Origin: Planctomonas deserti
Lineage (GTDB): Bacteria > Actinomycetota > Actinomycetes > Actinomycetales > Microbacteriaceae
DNA: 64,000 bases
NCBI RefSeq assembly: GCF_003067705.1
Contig: NZ_QANL01000001.1
Span: forward strand, 992,001 to 1,056,000
Direction of reading: 5' to 3'
This document shows, piece after piece, positions 8,901 through 17,355 of this stretch; the stretch's first letter is position 1, and each line of letters starts with the position of its first letter. Both the position numbers and the translations under genes were made by a program. Below the pieces are notes generated by a model, which saw nothing but the letters and a program-made list of their open reading frames with translations, made no database searches and was not told the origin of the DNA.

Positions 8901-9567
8901 CCCGAACTACCTGATGGGTCTCGGATCCTGGGTGACGGATCCCGGACGCAACAGCACGACCCTGCACCTGCGGGGGCTCGCGACGCGCGTGACGGAGCTC
9001 ATCGAGTCCGCCCAGTCTGCCATCGGGTACGCGGACTTCGACCTCGTGCGGCGGTCGGCGCTGAGCGACGCCATCGCGTGGCAGGAGGAGTTCGGCGCCG
9101 TGCGCGACGTGCAGCAGCTCGGCGTGGAGCGGAACCTGTTCCGCTACGTGAGCCTGCCCGTCACGGTACGCCTCGGCGAGGACGGCCGGCTCGCGGACCT
9201 GCTCCGCGTGCTCGCGGCGGCGACGGCTGCGCGATCGAAGTTCACGGTCAGCACGGCCCTCCCGCTCCCGGCCGCAACGATGGAGATCCTCGACGTGCGG
9301 GACGTGCCCGTGGTCGTGGAGTCCGACGAGGAGTGGCTGCGGCGCGTGTCCGCCGGCGGACTGAAGACGGACCGCGTGCGGCTCGTGGGCGGGGACGCGC
9401 AGGCGCTGGCCGAGGCTCTCGGCGGCACCCCGTCTGTCGCGGTTTACGCGGGCGAGGTCACCGCAGCCGGTCGCGTGGAGATGCTGCCGTTCCTGCACGA
9501 GCAGGCGATCAGCATCACGGCGCACCGCTTCGGCAACCCGGACACCCTTTCCGACGCCGTCATCTGA
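5929..9567 (+). CDS. putA: Bifunctional proline dehydrogenase / L-glutamate gamma-semialdehyde dehydrogenase
   Basis: A 1212-residue enzyme that oxidises proline to glutamate by FAD-dependent proline dehydrogenase and then NAD-dependent P5C dehydrogenase. The PRODH barrel is at about residues 90-430 (SIKVSSVVSQLS, VRVVKGANLAMENVDA, RRLEENASQENFM). A Gly/Glu/Ala-rich linker spans about 460-520. The ALDH domain covers about 540-1015, with TPPWNFPVAIPAGS, the general base in LLAETSGKN (about Glu776) and the catalytic Cys810 in GQKCSAAS. A C-terminal domain of about 190 residues follows, as in the larger PutA types. No N-terminal ribbon-helix-helix repressor domain is present. No ribosome-binding site is evident, and TAGTCT at 5917-5922 fits a leaderless start. 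The gene is divergent from LysR. Confidence 0.93.
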   Translation: MLNPTVPGTRRPGALADEAVALVRRWLTESAEYPVDASAAQLAGLLKDPNGLDFTIGFVDRVVRPEDLFVAGTSLATVARKVPKFLPWYMRGAVTLGGLVGPVVPGVVVPVARRVLREMVGHLIVDATPDKLGPAIEKLRENGARLNLNLLGEAVLGEAEAGRRLEGTRALLERDDVDYVSIKVSSVVSQLSMWAFDEAVDKIVERLTPLYELAAASPTPKFINLDMEEYKDLHLTLAVFRRILDQPQLLGLEAGIVLQAYLPDALQALAELTDWAKARRARGGASIKVRVVKGANLAMENVDATIHGWPLATYSSKQATDTNYKRVLDYALTAERTDAVRIGVAGHNLFDIAFAWLLAGERGVRDRIEFEMLLGMATGQAEAVRKDVGGLLLYTPVVHPREFDVAISYLVRRLEENASQENFMSAVFELSSNEALFERERQRFLDSLADLDEVVPGPNRTQDRTVVPALPPLSGEGEGEGTDADAGASADAATEPEAVPTAQQIDPSLTGVVLGFTRGSMPDFSSLTPPAADESDSFSNAPDTDPALPVNREWGRAILRRVAGSTEGADLVEAHTVTDEVVLEGILGSVAEAGSAWGARTGDERAEVLHRAAVALEGNRGRLLEVMASETGKTLAEGDPEISEAIDFANYYAERARDLDRVQGARFVPSALTVVTPPWNFPVAIPAGSVLAALAAGSGVILKPAEQAKRCGSVLADILWEAGVPREVLSLVHVSEGELGKQLVSHPRVDRVILTGAFETAELFRSWRPELPLLAETSGKNAIIVTPNADLDLAVADVVKSAFGHAGQKCSAASLVILVGSVARSTRFRNQLVDSVRSLRVGYPEDPTTQMGPLVEPASGKLKHALTQLGGGESWLVEPRQLDDTGRLWSPGVKTGVRPGSYFHLTEFFGPVLGIMHARTLAEAIRLQNAVPYGLTAGLHSLDSHELAMWLERVEAGNLYVNRGITGAIVERQPFGGWKRSSVGAGTKAGGPNYLMGLGSWVTDPGRNSTTLHLRGLATRVTELIESAQSAIGYADFDLVRRSALSDAIAWQEEFGAVRDVQQLGVERNLFRYVSLPVTVRLGEDGRLADLLRVLAAATAARSKFTVSTALPLPAATMEILDVRDVPVVVESDEEWLRRVSAGGLKTDRVRLVGGDAQALAEALGGTPSVAVYAGEVTAAGRVEMLPFLHEQAISITAHRFGNPDTLSDAVI

Positions 9568-9627
9568 CGCGTCTCGGGAGGGGCCCGGGGGCCGCGGCGC
9601 GTCCGGAGTGGAGCGACGGGACTATCA

Positions 9628-9700
9628 CGGTCCCTGAGCTTGTCGAAGGGCTGCAGGTTCGAGCGAAGGGCGGTCCACGGTCCCTGAGCTTGTCGAAGGG
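9628..9700. repeat. Two direct copies of the REP-like element
   Basis: CCCTGAGCTTGTCGAAGG cores lie within 9628-9650 and 9678-9700, both in the forward direction, between putA and the HNH gene. They belong to the same family as the inverted pairs at 11293-11706, 24799-24866 and 30855-31021. Confidence 0.85.
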
Positions 9701-9760
9701 ACACTGGCCGTTCCGCCGATCGGGCTCGTGAAAAGTTCTACACGGGGCCAAAAGTTCTTC

Positions 9761-9787
9761 ATCGAAGAAATCTTCGATACGCTAGAA
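9761..9787 (+). promoter_or_regulatory. Palindrome and -10 element of the HNH gene
   Basis: ATCGAAGA-AA-TCTTCGAT (9761-9778) is a perfect 8-bp-arm palindrome. It is followed by a TAGAAT -10 (9782-9787), which would place the transcription start at or next to the ATG at 9796, i.e. a leaderless mRNA. The palindrome would cover the -35 area and is a likely repressor site. It is not a standard actinobacterial SOS box. Confidence 0.55.
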
Positions 9788-9795
9788 TGTGTGCT

Positions 9796-11250
9796 ATGGG
9801 AACCCCGGCAACGACGCTCCTCCGCACAGCGGACACCGTCGCGCGCCTGGGCGACTCGCCCGCCGTATTCGTGACGCTTCCGAAGCAGGACCTCCTCGAC
9901 GCGCTGCACGCTATCTCCGACCTCAGACAGTCCTGCGACACCTTCTCCGCCTGGATCGCGGGTGAGTTGAACCGGCGCTCCAGCACCGACCTCGGCTCCG
10001 CAGGCCTGGCGCAGCAGGAGGGCTATCGGACGCCACAGGCGATGGTCGAAGCGATCACCGGAACGACGAAGGGTGGGGCGGTGTCGATCGTGGAGGTGGG
10101 CAAGATGCTCGCCGAGACCGACGCCGTGGAGACCTTGCAGCGCGAGCACCCCGAACTCCCCGCACCGCAGATTCCCTGGCACGCGCCGATCGCGCATGCA
10201 GTCACGGACGGGAAGGTGTCGATCGCACAGGCGGACGCCATCCGGGCGGGGCTGGGACTACCGACGGAGACCGTTCCGCCCGAGGCGCTGTCCGAGGCCG
10301 CCGTCGAGTTAGTCGAAGACGCGGCCACACTCACGGCAGCCCAACTGCACCGCCGAGCACGCCAACTGCGAGACAACCTCGACGACACCGAAGTCGCCGA
10401 CCGGGAGAAGGCGCAGCTGGAGCAGCAGCACCTCAAGGCGTGGAAGCGGAGCGACGGCATGGTGGAGGGGAAGTTCCTCTACGCACCCGAGCCAGGCGCA
10501 TTCCTCCTGTCCGTCCTCGATGAGCTGACGAACCCCCGCCGAGGTGGGCCGCGCTTCGTCAAGGAAGAGGACCGGGCGCGCATCGACGCGATCCTCAACG
10601 ACCCTCGGCCGACGGAACGCCTCGCCGCCGACGGGTTCCTGGAGCTGCTGCGCATCGGCGCGGACGCCGACCCAGGACAGGTTTTCGGATCGCGCCGCCC
10701 GGCCGTACGGGTGATCGTCACAAAGGAGTCGTTGGACTCAGATGAGGGACACGGCTCGATCCAGGACACCGGCGAGGCGGTGAGCATCGCCACCATCCGC
10801 CGCGAGATCTGCTCAACCGGAACCGTAGCGGTGGTGCTCGATGACGACGGCCAGTGCGTGAACGTCGGTCGCGAGCAGCGCCTCTTCACCTCCCGCCAGC
10901 GCATCGGACTCGCCGTGCGGGACGGCGGCTGCATGTGGCCCGGCTGCGGCCGGCCACCGTCCTGGTGCGAAGCCCACCACATCAATCAGTGGAAGCGGGA
11001 TCACGGCAAGACGGACATCGCCGACGGCGTGCTCCTGTGCAAACACCACCACCTGCTCCTCCACAACAACGGCTGGGACATCACCAGAACTGGCGGCTAC
11101 TACGCGCTGATACCGCCGAGGTCGATCAGCCCCAATCGCGAGGCGCGGCACCTGGCGACGAAGAGCCGAGCGGTCCAAGACTGGAACGCCCGCCGAAACC
11201 GCCTCCGTGACCGGTACCGCTCGCTAGAACCGACCCCGCCCAGCGGTTGA
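9796..11250 (+). CDS. DUF222 / HNH endonuclease domain protein (13E12 repeat family)
   Basis: A 484-residue protein. The N-terminal about 330 residues are Ala/Leu/Glu-rich helices of the DUF222 type. The C-terminal HNH nuclease motif has zinc-finger-type cysteines (CMWPGC, then LLCKHHHLLLH) and the metal/catalytic core CEAHHINQW. The family is present in multiple copies in many mycobacteria and Microbacteriaceae and its role is unresolved. Starts at 9787 and 9796 are both in frame. I prefer 9796 because the TAGAAT -10 fits leaderless initiation there. Two REP-like repeats precede the gene and six follow it. Composition is slightly less GC-rich than that of putA. Confidence 0.88.
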   Translation: MGTPATTLLRTADTVARLGDSPAVFVTLPKQDLLDALHAISDLRQSCDTFSAWIAGELNRRSSTDLGSAGLAQQEGYRTPQAMVEAITGTTKGGAVSIVEVGKMLAETDAVETLQREHPELPAPQIPWHAPIAHAVTDGKVSIAQADAIRAGLGLPTETVPPEALSEAAVELVEDAATLTAAQLHRRARQLRDNLDDTEVADREKAQLEQQHLKAWKRSDGMVEGKFLYAPEPGAFLLSVLDELTNPRRGGPRFVKEEDRARIDAILNDPRPTERLAADGFLELLRIGADADPGQVFGSRRPAVRVIVTKESLDSDEGHGSIQDTGEAVSIATIRREICSTGTVAVVLDDDGQCVNVGREQRLFTSRQRIGLAVRDGGCMWPGCGRPPSWCEAHHINQWKRDHGKTDIADGVLLCKHHHLLLHNNGWDITRTGGYYALIPPRSISPNREARHLATKSRAVQDWNARRNRLRDRYRSLEPTPPSG

Positions 11251-11734
11251 CCGTGCTAGCCGCGGCGACCACTCGGCGAGTTGCTGACCATACGGTCCCT
11301 GAGCCTGTCGATGGGACGCAACCTTGCGCGACGCACCTCACGTCGCTTCGACAAGCTCAGCGACCGTGTGCGGGACAATCGCGAAATTCGGTGGCTGTAC
11401 CGCCCAGATTCCGTCCTTGCCCGCGAAGCTCTCGGGAACGGTCGGCGGGGACTGACTGCACCGCCTTCGGTCCTTGAGCCCGTCGAATGGACGGAACAGG
11501 TGTCTGCGCACCTTGCGTCGCTTCGACAAGCTCAGCGACCGTGTGCGGAACGTTCGCGGTAACCGGCGGCTGTAACGCTCACATGCCGTCCCTGCTCGCG
11601 AGCTCTCGGGAACGGCCAGCGCGGACTGACTGCACCGCCCTCGGTTCCTGAGCCTGTCGAAGGGACGCGACGTCACCTTGCGTCGCTTCGACAAGCTCAG
11701 CGACCGTGGGCGGCGCGGGCGGGCGGGCAAAGAG
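11251..11734. repeat. Array of three inverted REP pairs in a tandem ~175-bp duplication
   Basis: No gene is supported here. Forward cores (CCTGAGCCTGTCGAAGG type) lie at 11293-11315, 11468-11490 and 11642-11664. Reverse cores (CTTCGACAAGCTCAGCGACC) lie at 11346-11366, 11521-11541 and 11686-11706. Each forward copy is followed 44-53 bases later by its reverse partner and could fold into a long hairpin. The stretch between pairs 1-2 and 2-3 is also duplicated (shared GACTGACTGCACCGCC and AGCTCTCGGGAACGG), giving about 2.4 tandem units of 174-175 bases. The array sits between two convergent genes. Confidence 0.85.
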
Positions 11735-11771
11735 GAGCGGCGCCCGCACCCTGTGGGTGCAAGCGCCGCTC
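11735..11771 (-). terminator. Terminator hairpin of the nuclease/5'-nucleotidase gene
   Basis: GAGCGGCGCCCGCACCC / GGGTGCAAGCGCCGCTC with a 3-base loop, about 20 bases beyond the stop codon of the minus-strand gene at 11792. Confidence 0.75.
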
Positions 11772-11791
11772 TCATGTGTGGGCTGTGTCGC

Positions 11792-14700
11792 TTACGCCTC
11801 GTCGGTCAGGCGACGGCGGCCTCGGACCACCATCGCGATCGCGCCGAGCAGGAGTAGCAGGCCGCCGGCCAGGGCTGCCGGAGCGGCATCGGAGCCGGTG
11901 TAGGCGAGGCCACCACCGTTCCCGTGGCCAGACCCGCCGTTGCCACCACCGTTGCCGGACCCGCCGTTGCCGTTGCCGTTACCGGCCCCGCCGCCACCGT
12001 TACCGGCCCCGCCACCGTTGCCGTTGCCGCCACCGGGGTTGCCGGGCGTGCCCGGGTTGCCGTTGCCACCACCCGGGTTGCCGGGGGTTCCGGGGTTACC
12101 CGGAGTGCCGGGGCCCGCGGCCTCGACCGTGAGCGCGATCCGCACCTCGGTGCCCGACTCGCGGGCCGTGAGGACGAGAACGGCGTTGCCGGACACGTCA
12201 CTCGGGACGGTGAAGGCCACGGTCGCGGCACCCGCAGTGACGGGGGAGACGACCGGTGCGGCCGCGCTGCCCTCGAACGCCGCCGAGATCTCGGTGTTCA
12301 CCGGGCTGCCGAGCGAGGTCAGGTCGAGGTTCGACACCGAGACCGTGCCGCTCGCACCGGCGGCCAGCGTGCCGGTCGGCACGTCGGTCACCCGGACGCC
12401 GCGGCGGTCGAACGACGGGGACAGGGGGCTGTTGGCCGTGATGTAGGAGATCCAGGCATCACGGTCGACGAGCCCGGAGTCCCGGGTGTCCGTGCCGTTG
12501 GCGAACTCGCGGAAGTTGTCGCCTCCCTGTAGCAGGAAGTTGAACGATCCGATGCGGTAGCCGCGGGCGGGGTCGATGGGCTGCCCATCCACCCAGATGC
12601 CGGTGATGCGGTCACCCTCGGGGCGGGTGTCGTCCCAGGTGTACTCGACGTTGTCCGACAGGCCGAGCGCGAGGAACGGACGCGACGGCACATTGCCCGC
12701 GGCATCACGCTGCCACTGCTGCTCGAGCACCGTCTTGAACTGGGCGCCGGTCAGCGTCGTCGTCCACAGGTTGTTGACGAACGGCAGCACCGCGTTGGCC
12801 TCCGCGAAGGTGACAACGCCCTCGCCCTCCTCGCCCGAGGGGGCGAAGCCGAGGTCGGCGCGCAGGCCGCCCGGGTTCACGACGCCGATCTCGGCACCGC
12901 CGAGGTTCGGGTCGCTGAGCGACGCGACGAGCGAGTCGGCGACCAGGTTGCCCAGCGTCGACTCAGCACCGCGGTTCTCCTGCCCGGGGGCGGAGTACGC
13001 GCGGGTGATGTCGGCCGTGACCTCGCCCACCGGCTGGGAGCCGATGACCTCGGCCTCGGCCAGGGCGGCCTCGACGATCGTGCTCACCTCGGCGACCCGG
13101 GGGAACGCGGCGAGGAAGGCCGCGCGCTGCTGCTCCGCGGCAGCCACGTCCGCGGGCGCCGGGATGCGGGGCACGTTGGCCTGCGCGTACGCACCGATGT
13201 CGTCGCTGCCCGTGTCGAACGAGAGCACGATCTGGCCGATGAACTCGCCGTAGCTGCCCGTCTGGAGGATCGGGCGGGTCTGGCCGGGCTCACCGGGCAC
13301 CGGGGCGTCCCACGCGTACTGCTGGTGCGTGTGGCCCGTGAAGATGGCGTCGACCTCGGCCGAGGTCTCCGTCACGATGCTCGTGAACGCGGAGTCCGCA
13401 TCCGTGAGCTGCTCCTCGAGCGAGGAACCGCCCGTGATGCCGACGGCGGCGCCCTCGTGGTACTCGGCGATGATCACGTCGGCGGCGCCGGACTCGGTGA
13501 GCTCGGCGGCGACGCGGTTCACCGCCTCGACCGGGTCACCGAAGTCGAGGTCGGCGATGCCGGCGGGGGAGACGAGCGTCGGCGTCTCCTGGGTCACGGC
13601 GCCGATTACGGCGACCGTCAGCCCGTCGACCTCGAAGAGCTCGTACTCCTGCAGGGCCGGGGTCTGGGTGCCCTTCTCGTACACGTTCGCGCCGAGGTAG
13701 TTCCAGTCGGCGGAGTCGGCCACGCGCCCGGTCAGGTCCGCGAAGCCCTGGTCGAACTCGTGGTTGCCGACGGCGGAGGTGCGCAGGTCGAGCGCGTTCA
13801 GCACGTCGATCGTCGGCTCGTCCTGCTGGCTCGCCGAGGCGAAGAGGGAGGCGCCGATGTTGTCGCCCGCGGAGAGGAACAGCGTCTCGTCCTTACCGCC
13901 CGCCTGACGCAGCGTCTCCACCGTTGCGGCGAAGTTGACCGTGTTCTGGTCGATGCGCCCGTGGAAGTCGTTGATGTTCAGCAGGTTGAGGTTGATCCGC
14001 TCGCCGGTGAGGTCGAGCCCCACGAGGATCGGGTCGTGGTCGGACGAGCGGAACGCGTCGGGCTCGTACAGGTCGGTGACGTTGTAGTTGTACCGGCTGT
14101 ACTCGAGCGCGACGGACTCGTAGGCGTTGATGTTCCAGACGTCCGATCCCGCGATGGTCCCGGCCGCCTCGTCGGAGACGAAGATGTGGTCGAGTGACCC
14201 GACCGCGCCGCCGAAGGCGTAGGTCTGCTTCCCCGTGCTCGCGCCGACGTTGGTGTACCCGGCCTCGCGGATCACGTCGATCGGGTCCTCCATGAGGTAC
14301 GAGTTGAAGTCGCCGCTCAGGAGCACGCGCTCGATCTCGGTCTCGGTGCGGAGGTCGTCGGCGAACCCGACGAGGGCCTCGGCCTGCGCCACGCGGGTGG
14401 CGTTGAACTCGCCCTGGCCGTCGCCCTGGTCGTCGTCCGCGCCGGTTCCGCCGTCGCTCTTCGACTTGAAGTGGTTCACGATCGCGAGGAAGCGGTTCTC
14501 CTCGGTGCCGCCGACCAGCTCGAAGGCCTGGGCGAGCGGCTGGCGGGCGTCGGCGAAGGCGGGGTCGTCGAAGATGACGGACTCGCCGACCGTCTCCACG
14601 ACCCGCGGGTCGTAGATGAAGGCGGTGCGGATGACGTCCTCGTTCTCCGGCACGTCGGCCGGGGAGGGCACGAACGCCCAGCGGTCCTCGCCGGCCGCGG

Positions 14701-16582
14701 CATTCAGGGCCGCGACGAGCGCCGAGAGCGCCTCGTCACGGTCCTGGCCGAGGGCGGCCGAGTTCTCGATCTCCTCGAGGGAGACCACGTCGGCGCCGAG
14801 CGCGTTGATGGCGGAGACGATCTTCGCCTGCTGGCGCTCGAGATCCTCGTCCTCGGCGGCACCGCGGGCGTCGCAGCCGCCGCGCACCGTGACCGGGTCA
14901 CCGGCGCGGTCCGCGAAGTACTCGCAGCCCTCGAGCTCGTCGCCCGTGGTGGTGAAGTAGTTGAGCACGTTGAACGACGCCATGGTGACGTCGCCGCTGA
15001 GCGTCGCGGGCGCGAGCGGACGCGTGTCGGCGAAGGTCGCCGGCTGCACGTCGGCCGCGTTCGCGCCGGTCAGCTGAGCCGTGGGCTGGAAGGTCCAGTC
15101 GCCGAAGGCGAAGTCGAGGACGACGGGACGGGTGAACGTCACCGCCGCACCCACGCGCACCGGCGCATCCGCCGAGAGGTAGGGGAGCGGCACGTCCGCG
15201 CCCTCCGGCTCGGTGTACTCGATGTCGGCGCCGTCATCGAGGGTCACGGCGATGGCGGCGTTCGCCTCGACGAGGGCCTCGTACTCGGCGCTGCCGGGCT
15301 CGGTGACGACCGTGGGCTGCACGAGCGGTGCGGTCCCCTGCGCGAGGCCGACGGTGCCGAAGCGGTTCGTCGAGAAGTTGTCCGTCACGGTGAACGGGCT
15401 GGTGGGCAGCAGCAGCATGCCCTCGAGGGACTCGCGCTGCGCCGGGTCGACCGGGAAGGCACCCGCGACCGGAAGCGGCGCGGTGACCGTCTCCGCGACC
15501 GGGGTCAGCCCGCCCTCGGCGACGACGAGGTGCGTCCCCCCGAATGCCTCAGCGACCTCGCCGGTCACCTCGACGTAGCTGCCGACGGTGGCGGAACCGA
15601 CGGTGGCGGCCGAGTCGACGAAGACGCCGTCCGATGCCGTGTGCGTCGTGAGGTCGACGGTGCCGCCGGTACCGGGGGTCTGGATGTAGTAGCCGTCGAG
15701 GCCACCGGTGGCATAGGTGGCGGTCACGACGCCGCGGGTCGTCACCGTCTGGCCGACCAGCGGGCTCTCGGTGCCGGTGCCCTGGATCTCGGCGATGGTC
15801 GCGGCAGCGGGCGCTCCGGGCTCTCCGGGCTCGGCGGGCTCGGTGGGTTCCGCCGGCTCGGCGGGCTCCGTCGGTTCCGCGGGCTCGGCGGGCTCCGTCG
15901 GTTCCGCGGGCTCGGCGGGCGCGGTGGTCTCGCCGGCCGCGTTCGTGGGGCTGGGCGTTCCGGCGGCGAAGTCCGCAGCGTTGTCGTTAGTGTCGGCGCC
16001 CTCGGTGCGGCTGAGGGATGCGGTGACCGAGTACCCGTCCGCCTCGGCGGTGGTCTCATAGGTGTTGCTCGTGCCGTAGCCGAGCAGGTCGACGACCTCG
16101 GGGACGTCCGTGATCGAGCCCTCACCCGGATCAACCGGCTCGGTGCCGTCGACGAGCAGGATCGTGCCGCCGCCGCTCGGGTTGCCTGAGGCGTTGAAGC
16201 CCGGCGCGGTGAGATCGGGTGTCGGCAGGGCCGCTCCCGCGGAGCCGTCGCCGTCGCCTGCGATGAGGAAAGTGCCGCCGGCGGGGACGGTGCCGCTGAG
16301 CGGGAAGACGCCCGTCGCGGCCTCGGTGCCGGTGGCCGAGCGGTACTGCAGAGACAGTCCCTCGAGCGGGAGGTCCGCGTCCGTCGGGTTGTAGAGCTCG
16401 ACGAACCGCGCGACGTAGGCGGCCCCCTCGCTTCCCCCGTTGACGTAGGCCTCGCCCAAAACGACACCGGTCCCTTCCGGATCGGCCTGGGCGGGCAGCA
16501 CGACGAGCGGCGCTCCCGCCAGTGCCACCCCCAGGACTCCGGCGAGGCAGAGCCTCGATGGGTTCGGCCGTGAACCGCGCAT
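11792..16582 (-). CDS. Cell-wall-anchored ExeM/NucH-type nuclease fused to a 5'-nucleotidase
   Basis: A 1596-residue surface enzyme. Order of parts: signal peptide (about 1-33, ending AQA), lamin-tail-like domain (about 35-180), EPTEPAEPAE repeats, an OB-fold region as in ExeM/NucH, and an endonuclease/exonuclease/phosphatase domain (about 534-850; MASFNVLNYF, SLEEIEN, SSDHDPILV). A 5'-nucleotidase follows (about 866-1385; NINDFHGRI, SAGDNIGAS, GNHEFDQG), then a Gly/Asn/Pro linker, LAYTG (about 1557-1561), a hydrophobic segment and an RGRRR tail. LAxTG is the motif recognised by class E sortases. The enzyme probably degrades extracellular DNA and releases phosphate and nucleosides. The ATG at 16582 is chosen because GAGGGG lies 7 bases before it; longer in-frame starts lack one. 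Confidence 0.88.
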   Translation of the reverse strand: MRGSRPNPSRLCLAGVLGVALAGAPLVVLPAQADPEGTGVVLGEAYVNGGSEGAAYVARFVELYNPTDADLPLEGLSLQYRSATGTEAATGVFPLSGTVPAGGTFLIAGDGDGSAGAALPTPDLTAPGFNASGNPSGGGTILLVDGTEPVDPGEGSITDVPEVVDLLGYGTSNTYETTAEADGYSVTASLSRTEGADTNDNAADFAAGTPSPTNAAGETTAPAEPAEPTEPAEPAEPTEPAEPAEPTEPAEPGEPGAPAAATIAEIQGTGTESPLVGQTVTTRGVVTATYATGGLDGYYIQTPGTGGTVDLTTHTASDGVFVDSAATVGSATVGSYVEVTGEVAEAFGGTHLVVAEGGLTPVAETVTAPLPVAGAFPVDPAQRESLEGMLLLPTSPFTVTDNFSTNRFGTVGLAQGTAPLVQPTVVTEPGSAEYEALVEANAAIAVTLDDGADIEYTEPEGADVPLPYLSADAPVRVGAAVTFTRPVVLDFAFGDWTFQPTAQLTGANAADVQPATFADTRPLAPATLSGDVTMASFNVLNYFTTTGDELEGCEYFADRAGDPVTVRGGCDARGAAEDEDLERQQAKIVSAINALGADVVSLEEIENSAALGQDRDEALSALVAALNAAAGEDRWAFVPSPADVPENEDVIRTAFIYDPRVVETVGESVIFDDPAFADARQPLAQAFELVGGTEENRFLAIVNHFKSKSDGGTGADDDQGDGQGEFNATRVAQAEALVGFADDLRTETEIERVLLSGDFNSYLMEDPIDVIREAGYTNVGASTGKQTYAFGGAVGSLDHIFVSDEAAGTIAGSDVWNINAYESVALEYSRYNYNVTDLYEPDAFRSSDHDPILVGLDLTGERINLNLLNINDFHGRIDQNTVNFAATVETLRQAGGKDETLFLSAGDNIGASLFASASQQDEPTIDVLNALDLRTSAVGNHEFDQGFADLTGRVADSADWNYLGANVYEKGTQTPALQEYELFEVDGLTVAVIGAVTQETPTLVSPAGIADLDFGDPVEAVNRVAAELTESGAADVIIAEYHEGAAVGITGGSSLEEQLTDADSAFTSIVTETSAEVDAIFTGHTHQQYAWDAPVPGEPGQTRPILQTGSYGEFIGQIVLSFDTGSDDIGAYAQANVPRIPAPADVAAAEQQRAAFLAAFPRVAEVSTIVEAALAEAEVIGSQPVGEVTADITRAYSAPGQENRGAESTLGNLVADSLVASLSDPNLGGAEIGVVNPGGLRADLGFAPSGEEGEGVVTFAEANAVLPFVNNLWTTTLTGAQFKTVLEQQWQRDAAGNVPSRPFLALGLSDNVEYTWDDTRPEGDRITGIWVDGQPIDPARGYRIGSFNFLLQGGDNFREFANGTDTRDSGLVDRDAWISYITANSPLSPSFDRRGVRVTDVPTGTLAAGASGTVSVSNLDLTSLGSPVNTEISAAFEGSAAAPVVSPVTAGAATVAFTVPSDVSGNAVLVLTARESGTEVRIALTVEAAGPGTPGNPGTPGNPGGGNGNPGTPGNPGGGNGNGGGAGNGGGGAGNGNGNGGSGNGGGNGGSGHGNGGGLAYTGSDAAPAALAGGLLLLLGAIAMVVRGRRRLTDEA

Positions 16583-16720
16583 GTAGTTACCCCTCATGTC
16601 CGTGCTGACGTGTTGCATCGATGGAACGCGGTCAACACATCCGGATAGCGAACGGAGCGGAAAGCCGGGGTGACCGGTGACCCCCACACGGGGTGGAAGT
16701 CTGGTCAGGCTACAGGCTGA

Positions 16721-17106
16721 TCAGCCGTCGCGGCGAGGAGAATGCGCGAGGGCGCGGCGCACGAGTTCGACCGCCTCGTCCTCGGGCAGGCGGAGCTGGC
16801 GGATGCGCTCCGCGTAAGCGGATGCCGCCGCCGCGGCCTGCCGCTGGGTCGCGTCCCCGGCGGCGGCGATGAAGGATCCGTTGCGACCGCGGGTCTCGAT
16901 GACCTCGTCGCGCTCGAGCTCCCGGTAGCTCCGCGCCACCGTGTTGGGCGCGATCCCGAGTTCCTCGGCCAGCCGCCGCACGGTCGGCAGCTGCGTACCC
17001 GGCGAGAAGGTGCCCGCGCGCACGCCCTCGAGAATCTGCACCCGCAGTTGCTCGTACGGGGGAACGGGCGAAGCCGCGTCGATCGCGAAGGCAAAGCTCT
17101 GTCCAT
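16721..17106 (-). CDS. Small GntR family regulator (YtrA-like), start region possibly frameshifted
   Basis: A winged HTH of the GntR type (PPYEQLRVQILEGV, LPTVRRLAEELGIAPNTVARSY, ELERDEVIETRG) with a short C-terminal helix pair of about 50 residues, as in the YtrA subgroup. The only well-placed start is ATG at 17106 with AAGGAG 5 bases before it, but that ATG is one base out of frame with the HTH. In the HTH frame no ATG or GTG occurs nearer than a GTG at 17158. Either one base is missing within the first five codons (mutation or sequencing error), or translation starts at the distant GTG. The gene is upstream of and co-directional with the nuclease gene and divergent from the other LAYTG protein. 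Confidence 0.75.
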
Positions 17107-17355
17107 GGGGGCTCCTTCCGCGCTCGCCGCATCCTCTATTCAGATGTGTACTCGGCACCTCCGTCGCCGTGCAACGTGCCGGAAAACGGCGTGCCCCCGC
17201 GCGGCGCCCCAGTTTCGGGCATTTTCCCTCAGGTGGGCAAAATTCGTTGCTGATCACGCTTCGCGGTCCCTACGCTCGGCAGCGGCGGCACGATCCCGAG
17301 CCGCGTCTGTCGCGCCGTCCCGATCGCGATGCCCACCCCCTGTTCAGGAGCATTG

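Noticed and set aside
5821-9525. 1234-codon open frame on the minus strand opposite putA
   Set aside because: Shadow of putA in high-GC DNA. Its translation is Arg/His/Gly/Val-rich without domains, and the plus strand encodes a complete known enzyme.
9761-9778. SOS/LexA box before the HNH gene
   Set aside because: The palindrome lacks the GAAC-N4-GTTC core of actinobacterial LexA sites.
11251-11775. Short ORFs in the REP array
   Set aside because: Their translations mirror the repeated DNA (RSLSLSKR-type) and have no start signals.
16583-16687. Longer start of the LAYTG nuclease gene
   Set aside because: The extra 35 residues are not signal-peptide-like. GAGGGG before ATG 16582 gives a proper start and signal peptide.
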